Part shown: piece by piece, positions 1-7,199 of the stretch
How the letters are laid out: every line of letters begins with the position of its first letter
How positions within the stretch are numbered: position 1 is the stretch's first letter
Assembly: GCA_029259605.1 (NCBI GenBank)
Contig: JAJDEV010000157.1
Span: forward strand, 1-32,421
Length of the DNA: 32,421 nt
Source: Planctomycetota bacterium
GTDB lineage: Bacteria; Planctomycetota; UBA1135; GCA-002686595
Reading direction: 5' to 3'
Program-made: the position numbers and the translations under genes
The notes under the pieces: generated by a model
Seen by the model: the letters and a program-made list of their open reading frames with translations, nothing else
Database searches by the model: none
What the model was told of the DNA's origin: nothing

Positions 1-140
1 TTGCGGGCGTTGGCCCCGGAGGCGACCTTGTCAGGTCGTCGAGGACGCCGACGTTCGCAAAGTGCCGGCAGGGGCCGAGAGACCGGCGTAGCCGGTCGAT
101 TGCAGCTTTTGGCGTGCATGCTCATGAATGATCCGGGCTA
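1..140 (-). repeat. Palindromic element, family A, copy A1 (divergent, left boundary not defined)
   Basis: Read on the minus strand it begins with TAGCCCGGATCATTCATGAG, identical to the ends of the copies at 3479, 4759, 8854 and 26901. It also keeps the family core, a GACGACC...GGTCGCC segment (positions 22-42). The sequence between end and core is unlike the other copies and carries its own hairpin (81-87 with 91-97, loop 88-90); the core also forms a small hairpin (23-28 with 33-38). The terminal CTA at 138-140 is the TAG stop codon of the minus-strand B12-binding gene, and the next base is G, giving a CTAG site. The other end is not recognisable before the window edge. It is a diverged or rearranged family member. 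Confidence 0.7.
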
Positions 141-1184
141 GGAAGCGACGAGTTCGGTTCCGACGCGCAACGCATCCGCGGGCGACACCGCCCATCCGTC
201 CGCGCCGATCTCGCGCGCACGCCCGGGCAGCTGCGCGAACGCCGGGCCACCGATCAGAATCGGGGCCGTCGCGCCGGGCTGGCGAAGGATCTCGACGGTC
301 GCGGCAACGGACTCGCGCTGGGTGTTCGGCGTCGCGCCGAGCACGATCAGGTCGGGCGCGAACGTCTCGACCGCGCGCGCGAGATCGGTGGCGGGCGTGT
401 TCGCTCCGAAGCAGATCGTCCTCCAACCGTCGAGCTCGAACACGAGCGCGACGAGGCGCAGTCCGAGGTCGTGGGCGTCTCCCTCGGCCATCGCGAGGAC
501 AACGGTGCGCCCGTTGTCGTCCGCGCGCGGAGCCGTGAGCGCGACACGATCGAGGAGTCGTCCGGTCGTATGCGTCGCGAAGTGCTCCTCGGCGACGCTG
601 ATCTCGTCGGAGTGCCACAGCTGCCCCACGCGCCGCAGCGCGCTCGGAACGACATCGTTGAGGACGTCGGCGACCGTCAGCTCGTTTCGGTCGAGGCGCG
701 AGACGACGTCCTCGAGCGCCGCACGCATGTCGCCGGCGCGAATGCGCGCGACGTACGCATCGACGGCTTCGCGAACGGCGCCGTCGACCGGGTCGGAGCC
801 GCGCGTCTCGGTCGATTCGCCGGCGAGCACGTCGCGACCGCGCTGCAAGAAGTCGCGCAGCCCGCCGAACGCCTCATCGGGCAGGGACGTCTCGAGGACG
901 CCGGACAGTCGCGTGAACGCCGCCCGAAACGCCTCGCCGTCCAATCGCCGCGCGACGAACGCGTCGCGCGTCCAGCCGATGCGCTCGCCGAACGAAGCGG
1001 GTCCGCCGTCCTCCACTGCGGCCGCGAGCTCGAGGACGATGCCCTCGACGTGCGCCTTCCACGCGTCGAACCCGCCTTCGAGCGTCGCGGAGCCGTCGGG
1101 GTCGGCGAGTTCCGAGGCGGTCATGCCCGCGATCCCGCTCGCGCTCGCCCGCAGCAGCGTTGCCGTGAATTCCTTGTTCTTCAT
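138..1184 (-). CDS. Cobalamin-binding sensor protein, CarH-like W-x9-EH motif, no DNA-binding domain
   Basis: 348 aa from the ATG at 1184; a longer ORF start at 1277 would overlap the divergent rhodanese leader. Residues 1-125 are helical and unrecognised. Residues 130-215 look like the four-helix B12-capping domain, with W190 and E200-H201 in the spacing W-x9-EH that caps adenosylcobalamin in CarH-type photoreceptors. Residues 225-348 are the Rossmann-type B12-binding domain with the D236-x-H238-x-x-G241 signature, H238 being the expected lower cobalt ligand. There is no MerR helix-turn-helix, so output is probably by protein-protein contact, or the protein is a corrinoid carrier. The stop codon lies in repeat A1. 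It is divergent from the rhodanese across 98 bp. The domain call is secure; a light-sensing role is inference. Confidence 0.85.
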   Translation of the reverse strand: MKNKEFTATLLRASASGIAGMTASELADPDGSATLEGGFDAWKAHVEGIVLELAAAVEDGGPASFGERIGWTRDAFVARRLDGEAFRAAFTRLSGVLETSLPDEAFGGLRDFLQRGRDVLAGESTETRGSDPVDGAVREAVDAYVARIRAGDMRAALEDVVSRLDRNELTVADVLNDVVPSALRRVGQLWHSDEISVAEEHFATHTTGRLLDRVALTAPRADDNGRTVVLAMAEGDAHDLGLRLVALVFELDGWRTICFGANTPATDLARAVETFAPDLIVLGATPNTQRESVAATVEILRQPGATAPILIGGPAFAQLPGRAREIGADGWAVSPADALRVGTELVAS

Positions 1185-1282
1185 CGCGCCACACGTCGCC
1201 CGAGCGGACGCGTTGTATTGTGCCTCGGCGCTCTCGGCCGGACGAGGATCCGACGGAGTTCCTTGCCACGCGCGCACCCGCC

Positions 1283-1630
1283 ATGACCCGCAGCATCACG
1301 CCCGATGAACTCGCCGAGCGACTCGCCAGCGGCGACGAGCTCGTCGTGATCGACGTCTTGCCCCGCGTCCGTTTCGAGCGGGAGCACCTGCCGCGCGCGC
1401 AGCACGCCTCGCTCTACGACGACGACTTCCTCGAGCGCGTCGAGGCGCTCGTCGACGATCCCTCGACCGAGATCGTCGTCTACTGCGGCAGCACCGGATG
1501 CAACGCCTCCGCGAAGGCCGCGCAACGGTTGCGGGAGGCGGGGTACGGGCACGTGCTCGACCTCGAAGGCGGCTTGCGCGCTTGGGCGGACGCCGGACTT
1601 CCCGTGCGAGGGCGTAAGCCGCGGCGCTGA
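1283..1630 (+). CDS. Rhodanese-domain protein
   Basis: 115 aa from the ATG at 1283, a single rhodanese domain. It begins with the usual ITPDELAERLASG substrate-domain start, then VVIDV, and the active-site loop is YCGSTGCNAS, with the catalytic Cys directly after the Tyr. The loop differs from the common CRSGxR form and resembles rhodaneses with a second Cys in the loop. It ends with the typical VLDLEGGLRAW segment. The family transfers sulfane sulfur via a Cys persulfide; the acceptor cannot be told here. No signal peptide, so probably cytoplasmic. It ends in TGA, which shows that TGA is a working stop in this genome. Confidence 0.9.
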   Translation: MTRSITPDELAERLASGDELVVIDVLPRVRFEREHLPRAQHASLYDDDFLERVEALVDDPSTEIVVYCGSTGCNASAKAAQRLREAGYGHVLDLEGGLRAWADAGLPVRGRKPRR

Positions 1631-1706
1631 GGGCCGATTCGCGGTGCGCGCCGCTATCATCGCGACGCTCGCATCACGCCCCGCTCTCCCCAACCGCGAA
1701 CGACGC

Positions 1707-2486
1707 ATGAAACGCAGCGCGCTGCTCTGGCTCTGGATTCCGCTCTCGCTCTCGTGCGCTTCGTCGACCGCGAGCGACGACCCGGCGTGGATTCCGCTCT
1801 TCGACGGCGAAAGCCTCGAGGGCTGGACGCCGAAGTTCACCGGGTACGAAGTCGGCGAGAACGTGCACGACACGTTCCGCGTCGCGGACGGCGTGTTGCG
1901 CGTCGACTATTCGAACTGGGACGCGTTCGACGGCGAGTTCGGGCATCTGTTCTACGAGCGCGAGTTCTCGAGCTATCGCCTGCGCGTCGAATACCGTTTC
2001 ATCGGCGAGCAGGTTCCGGGCGGACCGGGCTGGGCGTATCGCAACAACGGAGTGATGGTCCACGGGCAAACGCCCGAGAGCATGGGCAAGGACCAGGAGT
2101 TTCCCGTTTCGATCGAGGTGCAGCTGCTGGGCGGCAACGGAACGGACGCGCGCCACACCGGCAACCTGTGCACGCCGGGGACGAACGTCGTGATCGACGG
2201 CGTACTCGTGACGCGCCACTGCACCGACTCGAACTCGAAGACCTACCACGGCGACCGATGGGTCGCGGCCGAGATCGAAGTACGGGGCGGCGAGTCGATC
2301 CGTCACTTCATCGAGGGCGAGCTCGTGCTCGAGTACGCCGCGCCCCAGCTCGACGACCGCGATGCCGACGCGCAGCGCCTGATCGGACCCGCAGGCAAGC
2401 TCCTCACGCGGGGCACGATCTCGATCCAGGCCGAGAGCCATCCGTGCGAGTTCCGTCGCATCGAACTGCTCGTGCTCGAGGATTGA
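1707..2486 (+). CDS. DUF1080 / 3-keto-disaccharide hydrolase-like lipoprotein
   Basis: 259 aa from the ATG at 1707. The N-terminus is a lipoprotein signal (hydrophobic LLWLWIPLSL, lipobox ending in Cys near residue 16). The mature part opens with WIPLFDGESLEGW, the signature start of DUF1080 concanavalin-like beta-sandwich domains, and continues to the end as one domain (GVMVHGQTPESMG, ISIQAESHPCEFR). DUF1080 proteins are abundant in planctomycetes; characterised members act on 3-keto-glycosides. The substrate here is unknown. A -10-like TATCAT (1655-1660) lies about 46 nt upstream. The protein is probably anchored in the outer or cytoplasmic membrane facing the periplasm. Confidence 0.9.
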   Translation: MKRSALLWLWIPLSLSCASSTASDDPAWIPLFDGESLEGWTPKFTGYEVGENVHDTFRVADGVLRVDYSNWDAFDGEFGHLFYEREFSSYRLRVEYRFIGEQVPGGPGWAYRNNGVMVHGQTPESMGKDQEFPVSIEVQLLGGNGTDARHTGNLCTPGTNVVIDGVLVTRHCTDSNSKTYHGDRWVAAEIEVRGGESIRHFIEGELVLEYAAPQLDDRDADAQRLIGPAGKLLTRGTISIQAESHPCEFRRIELLVLED

Positions 2487-2498
2487 GGCCCGCGGCGG

Positions 2499-2527
2499 TT
2501 GGCGCACCCCGCTCGTTCGGTCACAAT
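2499..2527 (+). promoter_or_regulatory. Candidate sigma70-type promoter for the aldolase gene
   Basis: TTGGCG (2499-2504), a 17-bp spacer and CACAAT (2522-2527) lie between the DUF1080 stop and the aldolase start. This gives a leader of about 57 nt, mostly C-rich. Motif match only; CACAAT departs from TATAAT at two positions. Confidence 0.4.
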
Positions 2528-2590
2528 CTCGGCCCTTCGCTCCGTCCACCCGGCCCCCAAAGACACCCCCCAAGCCCCCAAACGAGATCC

Positions 2591-3481
2591 ATGACCTCCC
2601 AAGAGCAGCTCAAGAAAGTCGCGAACGCCGACGGCTTCATCGCCGCGCTCGACCAGAGCGGCGGCAGCACCCCCAAGGCCCTCGCCAACTACGGTGTCGC
2701 GGAGAGCGAGTATTCCGGCGACGACGCGATGTACGCGAAGGTGCACGAGATGCGCACGCGCATCATCACGAGCCCGGCGTTCAACGGCGAGCGCATCCTC
2801 GGCGCGATCCTGTTCGAGAACACGATGGACCGCGAGATCGAGGGCAAGGGAACGGCCGCGTTCCTCTGGGAGAACAAGCAGGTCGTTCCGTTCCTCAAGG
2901 TCGACAAAGGCCTCGCGGACGTCGTCAACGACGCGCAGATCATGAAGCCGATGCCGGACCTCGACGCGCTGCTCGCGCGCGGCAAGGCGAAGGGCATCTT
3001 CGGCACGAAGATGCGCTCGGTCATCAAGGACGCGAACGAGGCCGGCGTGCGCGCCGTCGTCGAGCAGCAGTTCGAGATCGGTCGCCGCATCGTCGCCGCC
3101 GGACTCGTTCCGATCATCGAGCCCGAGGTCGACATCCACAGCCCGAACAAGGCCAAGGCCGAGACGCTGCTCAAGGCCGCGATGCTGACCGAGCTGAACA
3201 AGCTCGGCCCCGACGAGAAGGTCATGCTCAAGCTGACGCTTCCCGAGGTGGACAACTTCTACAAGGAGTGCATCGACCACCCGAACGTCGTGCGCGTCGT
3301 CGCGCTCTCCGGCGGCTACTCGCGCGAGGAGGCCAACGCGCGCCTCACGCGCAACAACGGCATGGTCGCGAGCTTCTCGCGCGCGCTCAGTGAGGGCCTG
3401 TCCGCCCAGCAGTCCGATGACGAGTTCAACACGATGATCGACAACTCGATCCAGACCATCTTCGAGGCGTCGAAGACCTAG
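2591..3481 (+). CDS. fda: Fructose-bisphosphate aldolase class I
   Basis: 296 aa, the exact usual length of the bacterial class I (Fda-type) enzyme, which cleaves fructose 1,6-bisphosphate to DHAP and glyceraldehyde 3-phosphate through a lysine Schiff base. Recognisable blocks are FIAALDQSGGSTPKALANYG near the N-terminus, ILGAILFENTMDREIEGKG, VVPFLKVDKGL, IFGTKMRS, GLVPIIEPEVDI, MLKLTLPE (Schiff-base Lys region) and VVRVVALSGGYSREEAN. The start is the ATG at 2591; the long upstream ORF extension is read-through of the DUF1080 region. Cytoplasmic, in glycolysis/gluconeogenesis. Its TAG stop is formed by the left end of repeat A2. Confidence 0.97.
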   Translation: MTSQEQLKKVANADGFIAALDQSGGSTPKALANYGVAESEYSGDDAMYAKVHEMRTRIITSPAFNGERILGAILFENTMDREIEGKGTAAFLWENKQVVPFLKVDKGLADVVNDAQIMKPMPDLDALLARGKAKGIFGTKMRSVIKDANEAGVRAVVEQQFEIGRRIVAAGLVPIIEPEVDIHSPNKAKAETLLKAAMLTELNKLGPDEKVMLKLTLPEVDNFYKECIDHPNVVRVVALSGGYSREEANARLTRNNGMVASFSRALSEGLSAQQSDDEFNTMIDNSIQTIFEASKT

Positions 3482-3659
3482 CCCGGATCATTCATGAGGC
3501 TTTGCCGAGATCGACGCAGCTGCGCGCCATATCAACGCTTCCCTTCCTCACCGGGTTCGACGACCCGTCAAGGTCGCCTCCACGCGCTTCGGTCGCGTAG
3601 CGCTGATCTGACGCACATCCGAGTCGATCTCGGCAAAGCCTCATGAATAACCCGGGCTA
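3479..3659 (+). repeat. Palindromic MITE-like element, family A, copy A2 (181 bp)
   Basis: The left end TAGCCCGGATCATTCATGAG and the reverse complement of the right end agree over about 62 nt (roughly 10 mismatches by eye). The arms surround a central segment containing GACGACCCGTCAAGGTCGCC. It is roughly 90% identical by eye to A3 and A5. Both ends lie in CTAG (3478-3481 and 3657-3660), compatible with a duplicated TA or CTAG target. The left TAG is the aldolase stop codon. There is no significant ORF inside. Together with hairpin B1 it fills the 332-bp gap before the redoxin gene. Confidence 0.93.
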
Positions 3660-3725
3660 GCAGCCCGTGGTGAAACTCACGCCACCCTCGAACGGCGCTG
3701 GCGTGAGTTTCGCCACGGGCTGCTA
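3658..3725. repeat. Short palindromic element, family B, copy B1 (68 bp)
   Basis: A 27-bp inverted repeat (3658-3684 with 3699-3725, one mismatch) encloses a 14-nt loop. The ends read TAGCAGCCCGTGG inward from both sides and lie in CTAG on both sides (3657-3660, shared with A2, and 3723-3726). It could act as a bidirectional hairpin terminator, but no T-tract follows. Its first 13 bases match the sequence starting at 32282 at 10 positions (also relevant: the hairpin at 20666-20700). Confidence 0.85.
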
Positions 3726-3813
3726 GGTCGAACTCGACCACCTGGGTCGTTCCGTGGCGGGAGTTTCGGACGGAAGGGTGTCCATCGCCCCTCACCCCGG
3801 GGCTATCCCCGAC

Positions 3814-4761
3814 ATGAACTCCCTCACGGCCTTCGCGTTGCTCCTCACGCCGCCCGCCCAGGCGGACGTTCCCCAGACCACGATCCGCATGCAGGCCGCG
3901 CCGCTCGAAGTCGGGGCGCCGCTCGAGCTCGTCGTGCGCATCGACGGGATGGACCCGCGCTGGCTCGCCGATCGGACCGCCGTCCAGGTCGAGCGTCCGA
4001 TTCTGCAGATCGACGCTCCCGACGGCGTCGAGTTGATCGGCGCACCGATCGCCGAGCGCGTCATGCCGATCGACTTCGAGACGAACTACCTGCGCTTGCC
4101 CTACGGACGCAAGCTCGTCGCCGCGCGCACGCCCATCGCGTTCGAGCTGACCGAAGCGCCCGCGCCCGACGCGCGCATCGCGTTCAACCTCGTGTACTGG
4201 CTCGACAACGACGACGCCGAGAAGGCGCGCTTCGTGCGGCAACGCTTCGAGCTCGCGCTCGTGCCCGGCGCCGAGGCGACGCCTGCGGATGCGTCGGTGA
4301 CGAACTGGGGTGGACACGGGACGCTCAACGTCGGCGACACCGTCGACCTCACGCTCCCCTCGCACGACGGCTTCGACATCGAGCTCGACGAGTTCCGCGG
4401 CGGCCCCGTGTTGATCGTGACCTACCGCGCGCACTGGTGAAGCGTGTGCGCGACGCAGTTCGGCGAACTGCGAAGGAACTACGAAACGATCGAGGCGAGC
4501 GGGCTCTCGATCATCGGGCTCGCACTCGAGGAGACGAGCGCGGCCGACACGAAGAAGTTCGTCCCGAGCATGGGTGGCGAGCCGCCCTTCCCGCTGGTGT
4601 CCGACGTCGAGCGCGTGCAAACGAAGGGCTTCGAGCAGACGACCTCGTACCTGATCGACGCGGACGGCGTCGTGCGCCAGGTCTATCCGATGCTGACCTA
4701 CGCGCGCGGCTCGATGCGAGCGATGCTGCGCGACGTCGAGCGCGTGTTGGCCGATGGCTAG
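3814..4761 (+). CDS. Exported redoxin with in-frame UGA (probable selenoprotein, U209-S-V-C212)
   Basis: Read through the TGA at 4438-4440, this is a 315-aa protein from the ATG at 3814. Residues 1-17 look like a short signal peptide ending in AQA. Residues 20-170 are an unrecognised beta-rich domain. Residues 175-315 are an AhpC/TSA-type thioredoxin-fold domain. The TGA falls where this family has the first Cys of its WCxxC motif: VLIVTYRAHW-U-SVCATQFGEL, U209 and C212. The same frame then continues for 106 more codons of normal redoxin sequence (IIGLALEETSAADTKKF, TTSYLIDADGVVRQVYP). A hairpin at 4454-4472 fits a bacterial SECIS. It probably reduces peroxides or disulfides in the periplasm. 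A nonsense mutation is the alternative, but the exact coincidence with the catalytic Cys argues against it. It ends in the TAG of repeat A3. Confidence 0.85.
4454..4472 (+). promoter_or_regulatory. Candidate bacterial SECIS hairpin of the redoxin gene
   Basis: A perfect 8-bp stem CGCAGTTC/GAACTGCG (4454-4461 with 4465-4472) has a GGC loop. The loop begins 21 nt after the UGA and starts with G, matching the published general bacterial SECIS features (loop 16-37 nt downstream of UGA, G among its first two nucleotides). The hairpin lies inside the coding sequence. Confidence 0.7.
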
Positions 4762-4938
4762 CCCGGGTCATTCATGCGGCTTCACCGACATCGACGCCGC
4801 TGCGCGCGATATCAACGCTTCCCGTTTTCACCGGGCTCGACGACCCGTCAAGGTCGCCTCGCGCGCTTCGATCGCGAAACGCTGATTTGACGCACATCCG
4901 CGTCAATCTCGGCAAAGCCTCATGACTAACCCGGGCTA
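4759..4938 (+). repeat. Palindromic MITE-like element, family A, copy A3 (180 bp)
   Basis: Same structure and orientation as A2. The left TAG (4759-4761) is the stop of the plus-strand redoxin gene; the right CTA (4936-4938) is the TAG stop of the minus-strand NHL gene. Both ends are in CTAG (4758-4761, 4936-4939). Removing the element and one target copy restores a single CTAG in which the two convergent stop codons overlap by the shared TA. Confidence 0.93.
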
Positions 4939-6015
4939 GCGTTCCGCGCGCTTGGGCTCCGGGCCGATCACGGTCTCGACCGTGTTCGCCTCGAGGTCGA
5001 TGCGGCGCACGCATCCGCCGAGCGCGTCGACGACGACGAAGCGGCCCGCGGAGTCGACGACGAAGCCGGCGAGGCGACCGAGGTTCGTTTCCAGCGGCGC
5101 GTGACCGTCTCCGCGCGGCGCTTCGGGATCGGTCGTGCCGGCGAGCACGCGCACGACGCCGGCGGCGAGGTCGAGGCGCAGAACGCGCGCGTTGACGTAC
5201 TCGGTGAAGATCACGTCGCCGTTCGCGAGTTCGTGGATCTCCCCGAAGAAGCCGAAGGGCGCTTCGGCGAGCGGTTGTCCATCGAACGCGACGCCCACGT
5301 CGCCGACTCCGGCGAGCGTCGACACGATGCCGCTCTCGCGCTCGATGGCACGGATGCGGTTGTTGTACGAGTCGCCCACCAGGAAGCCACCGCCACGGCG
5401 TGGCAGAACGACGTGCGGGCGCGCGAACGAGGCGTCGAGCGCGTGCGATCCGTCGCCGAAGTCGCCGCGCTCGCCGCTTCCGGCGAAGGTCTCGATCGCT
5501 CCCGACGCGAGCTCGATGCGGCGGCAGCGATGGCTGTCCGTGTCCGTGAAGTAGAGGTACCCGTCGCTCGCCGCGCGCACGTAGTACGGACCACACAACG
5601 TCGATTGCGTCGCCGGCTCGTCGTCCCACGACACACCGCGCTCGCCCGTCCCCGCGATCGTCGTGATGATCCCCGTGTCCGGATCGACGCGGCGAATCCG
5701 CTCGTTGCCTCGATCGGCGATGTAGAGGACGCCGTCGTCGTCCGTGGCGATGCTGTCGGGTGCGCGCAGCGCGGCGTCCGTCGCCGGACCGCCGTCGCCC
5801 GAGTCGCCGGCAACGCCGGTGCCCGCGACACTCGTCACGCGACCGGTCGAGAGATCGAAGCGCCGCACGCGGTGCCCCTCGCGCTCCGAAACGTAGAACG
5901 AGCCGTCACGCGCGAGGGCAAGGCCGAGCGGAACACCGAGCGTGACATCGCGCGCGCCGAGTTCGAGTTCCTGCGGACCGGCGCAGACAGCGATGAGAAG
6001 CAGGGTCGAGAGCAT
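4936..6015 (-). CDS. Exported NHL-repeat beta-propeller protein
   Basis: 359 aa with a short signal peptide (MLSTLLLIAVCAGPQ). The rest is repeated NHL/SMP-30-like blades of about 50-60 residues: each has a (L/I)A...G.(L/F)Y(V/I)(A/S)(D/E)xxxxRVRR(F/I)D block followed by G.(I/V)xT(I/V/L)AGTG.RG, giving about six blades. Such propellers bind ligands or protein partners in the periplasm; no catalytic signature is visible. The start has a strong Shine-Dalgarno GGAGG (6021-6025) 5 nt upstream of the ATG, unusual in this window. The stop codon is supplied by the right end of repeat A3. It lies downstream of the DUF1569 and asparaginase genes on the same strand with an 83-bp gap, so it may be separately transcribed. 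Confidence 0.88.
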   Translation of the reverse strand: MLSTLLLIAVCAGPQELELGARDVTLGVPLGLALARDGSFYVSEREGHRVRRFDLSTGRVTSVAGTGVAGDSGDGGPATDAALRAPDSIATDDDGVLYIADRGNERIRRVDPDTGIITTIAGTGERGVSWDDEPATQSTLCGPYYVRAASDGYLYFTDTDSHRCRRIELASGAIETFAGSGERGDFGDGSHALDASFARPHVVLPRRGGGFLVGDSYNNRIRAIERESGIVSTLAGVGDVGVAFDGQPLAEAPFGFFGEIHELANGDVIFTEYVNARVLRLDLAAGVVRVLAGTTDPEAPRGDGHAPLETNLGRLAGFVVDSAGRFVVVDALGGCVRRIDLEANTVETVIGPEPKRAER

Positions 6016-6098
6016 GGGAACCTCCGCTCACATTCTCGCCCGGCGCGCGTCGAGGCGAGCGTGAGAAGCTCGTTCGGGCGCGGTGTCGTCCGCGTCGC

Positions 6099-6536
6099 TC
6101 AGACGCCGAACTGACGCAGGTGGTGATCGAGGTGCTTCCACATCAACCGATCCCACGCCGTCCCGTCCATCGGACCGAAGAACGGATGCGTCTTGCTCGG
6201 TGGGCCCGCGGCCACGAACGCGCGTACCTCGTCGGCGAGCCCCGCGCGCTCGTTCTCGAACTCGCGCGCGTCCGCGACGCGGAACTTCGGATCGGTCGGG
6301 CTGTTCTGATTGAACGGCTGATCGCTGTCGATGAACTTGCGTTTGGCCATGCGCCCGAACACGAAGCCGATCAAGCCGCGCTTCAGCTCGAGCTTCCCGA
6401 GCGCGACGTGCAACGGCTTGCGGCAGTGGGCGATCATCTGCGCCACGTTCATCTTGCCCCACTGCGCTTCGGACTCGGGCGTGAGCGCGTCGATTCGCTG
6501 CAGGACGCGTTCGTGATCGGCGATGAGTGAAATCAT
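6099..6536 (-). CDS. DUF1569 family protein (DinB-like fold)
   Basis: 145 aa. DUF1569 features: WGKMNVAQMIAHC near residue 30, the GLIGFVFGRMAKRKF segment, HPFFGPMDGTAWDRLMWKHLDHHLRQFGV at the C-terminus, the last giving a conserved HxxHH-type histidine cluster typical of DinB-superfamily metal sites. The biochemical function of the family is unknown. It starts 6 nt after the asparaginase stop, so the two are almost certainly cotranscribed. Confidence 0.85.
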   Translation of the reverse strand: MISLIADHERVLQRIDALTPESEAQWGKMNVAQMIAHCRKPLHVALGKLELKRGLIGFVFGRMAKRKFIDSDQPFNQNSPTDPKFRVADAREFENERAGLADEVRAFVAAGPPSKTHPFFGPMDGTAWDRLMWKHLDHHLRQFGV

Positions 6537-6542
6537 GGGAAG

Positions 6543-7085
6543 TTAGGCGTGTGGTTCTTCGCGGATGAAGGTGCCCGACTCGGTGTCCTTGCGCACGCCG
6601 GGGAACGCGAGCAGCTTGTTGTGGATCGCGACGTAGACGCCGGGCTTGGCGAGTTGGACGGCGAGCAGCGCTTCGGTGAGGTTTTGCAACGCGTCGGTCG
6701 TGCGCATCACGTACGGACGCATCGCGCCGGTCAACACGATCGGCACGCGCGGCTTCGGTTCCAGCTCGTAGATGCGGTGGCCCGAAACCGCCAGGCGGTC
6801 CGTGCCGTGCACGACCACGACACCGTCCGCATCTCCCGCGCACTCGAGCGCCTTCTCGGCGATGCGCTGATGATCGCCGGGCGTCATTTCGAGGCTGTCC
6901 TTGTTCATCAGGTTCACCCTCTCGATCGCGACGCCACCGAGCTGCAGGCTGCCGAGCATGACCTGAAGCACGCTGACCTTGTTCGACAGCACGCCTTCGA
7001 GCTCGTCGTACGTCTTCTCGATCGTGCCCCCGGTCGAGATGAGCGCGACCCGGAACGAGGGCCGTTTCCAATTGCCGTCCGCCAT
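6543..7085 (-). CDS. Single-domain L-asparaginase-like protein
   Basis: 180 aa from the ATG at 7085. It corresponds only to the N-terminal domain of L-asparaginases (about 330 aa when complete). The STGGTIEKT motif (nucleophile Thr) lies near residue 20 and the VVHGTDRLA motif (Thr-Asp pair) near residue 92, followed by VLTGAMRP. The C-terminal domain is absent and the ORF ends cleanly in TAA with no remnant downstream. Short stand-alone asparaginase-domain proteins occur in other bacteria, so this is probably a genuine short form rather than a broken gene. Whether it hydrolyses asparagine is open. It leads a two-gene unit with DUF1569 and has a leaderless-type promoter. Confidence 0.85.
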   Translation of the reverse strand: MADGNWKRPSFRVALISTGGTIEKTYDELEGVLSNKVSVLQVMLGSLQLGGVAIERVNLMNKDSLEMTPGDHQRIAEKALECAGDADGVVVVHGTDRLAVSGHRIYELEPKPRVPIVLTGAMRPYVMRTTDALQNLTEALLAVQLAKPGVYVAIHNKLLAFPGVRKDTESGTFIREEPHA

Positions 7086-7091
7086 CGCGAA

Positions 7092-7097
7092 ATCATA
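7092..7097 (-). promoter_or_regulatory. -10 element of a probable leaderless promoter (asparaginase gene)
   Basis: On the minus strand TATGAT is followed by exactly 6 nt (TTCGCG) and the ATG. TfoX has the same TTCGCG spacer. No clear -35 is seen. Confidence 0.5.
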
Positions 7098-7199
7098 GCG
7101 CAGCGCCCCCTGCACGGGTCCACGCGGCGCAACGCAAGGGCGCGGTCAAGAAGCGCGCGAGCCCTTTCCGGTTAGCGCTCGATCCGTCATTCTCGGGCG

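Noticed and set aside
4438-4440. TGA as Trp or as a recoded genome-wide codon
   Set aside because: Several other genes in the window terminate at TGA with intact C-termini, so a general TGA reassignment does not fit.
4444-4761. Separate 105-aa gene after the TGA
   Set aside because: It would start within a thioredoxin fold and lack the first beta strands and catalytic Cys. It is in frame with the upstream ORF.
5101-6114. Long plus-strand ORF opposite the NHL gene
   Set aside because: A shadow of the minus-strand propeller gene; its product has no recognisable domain.
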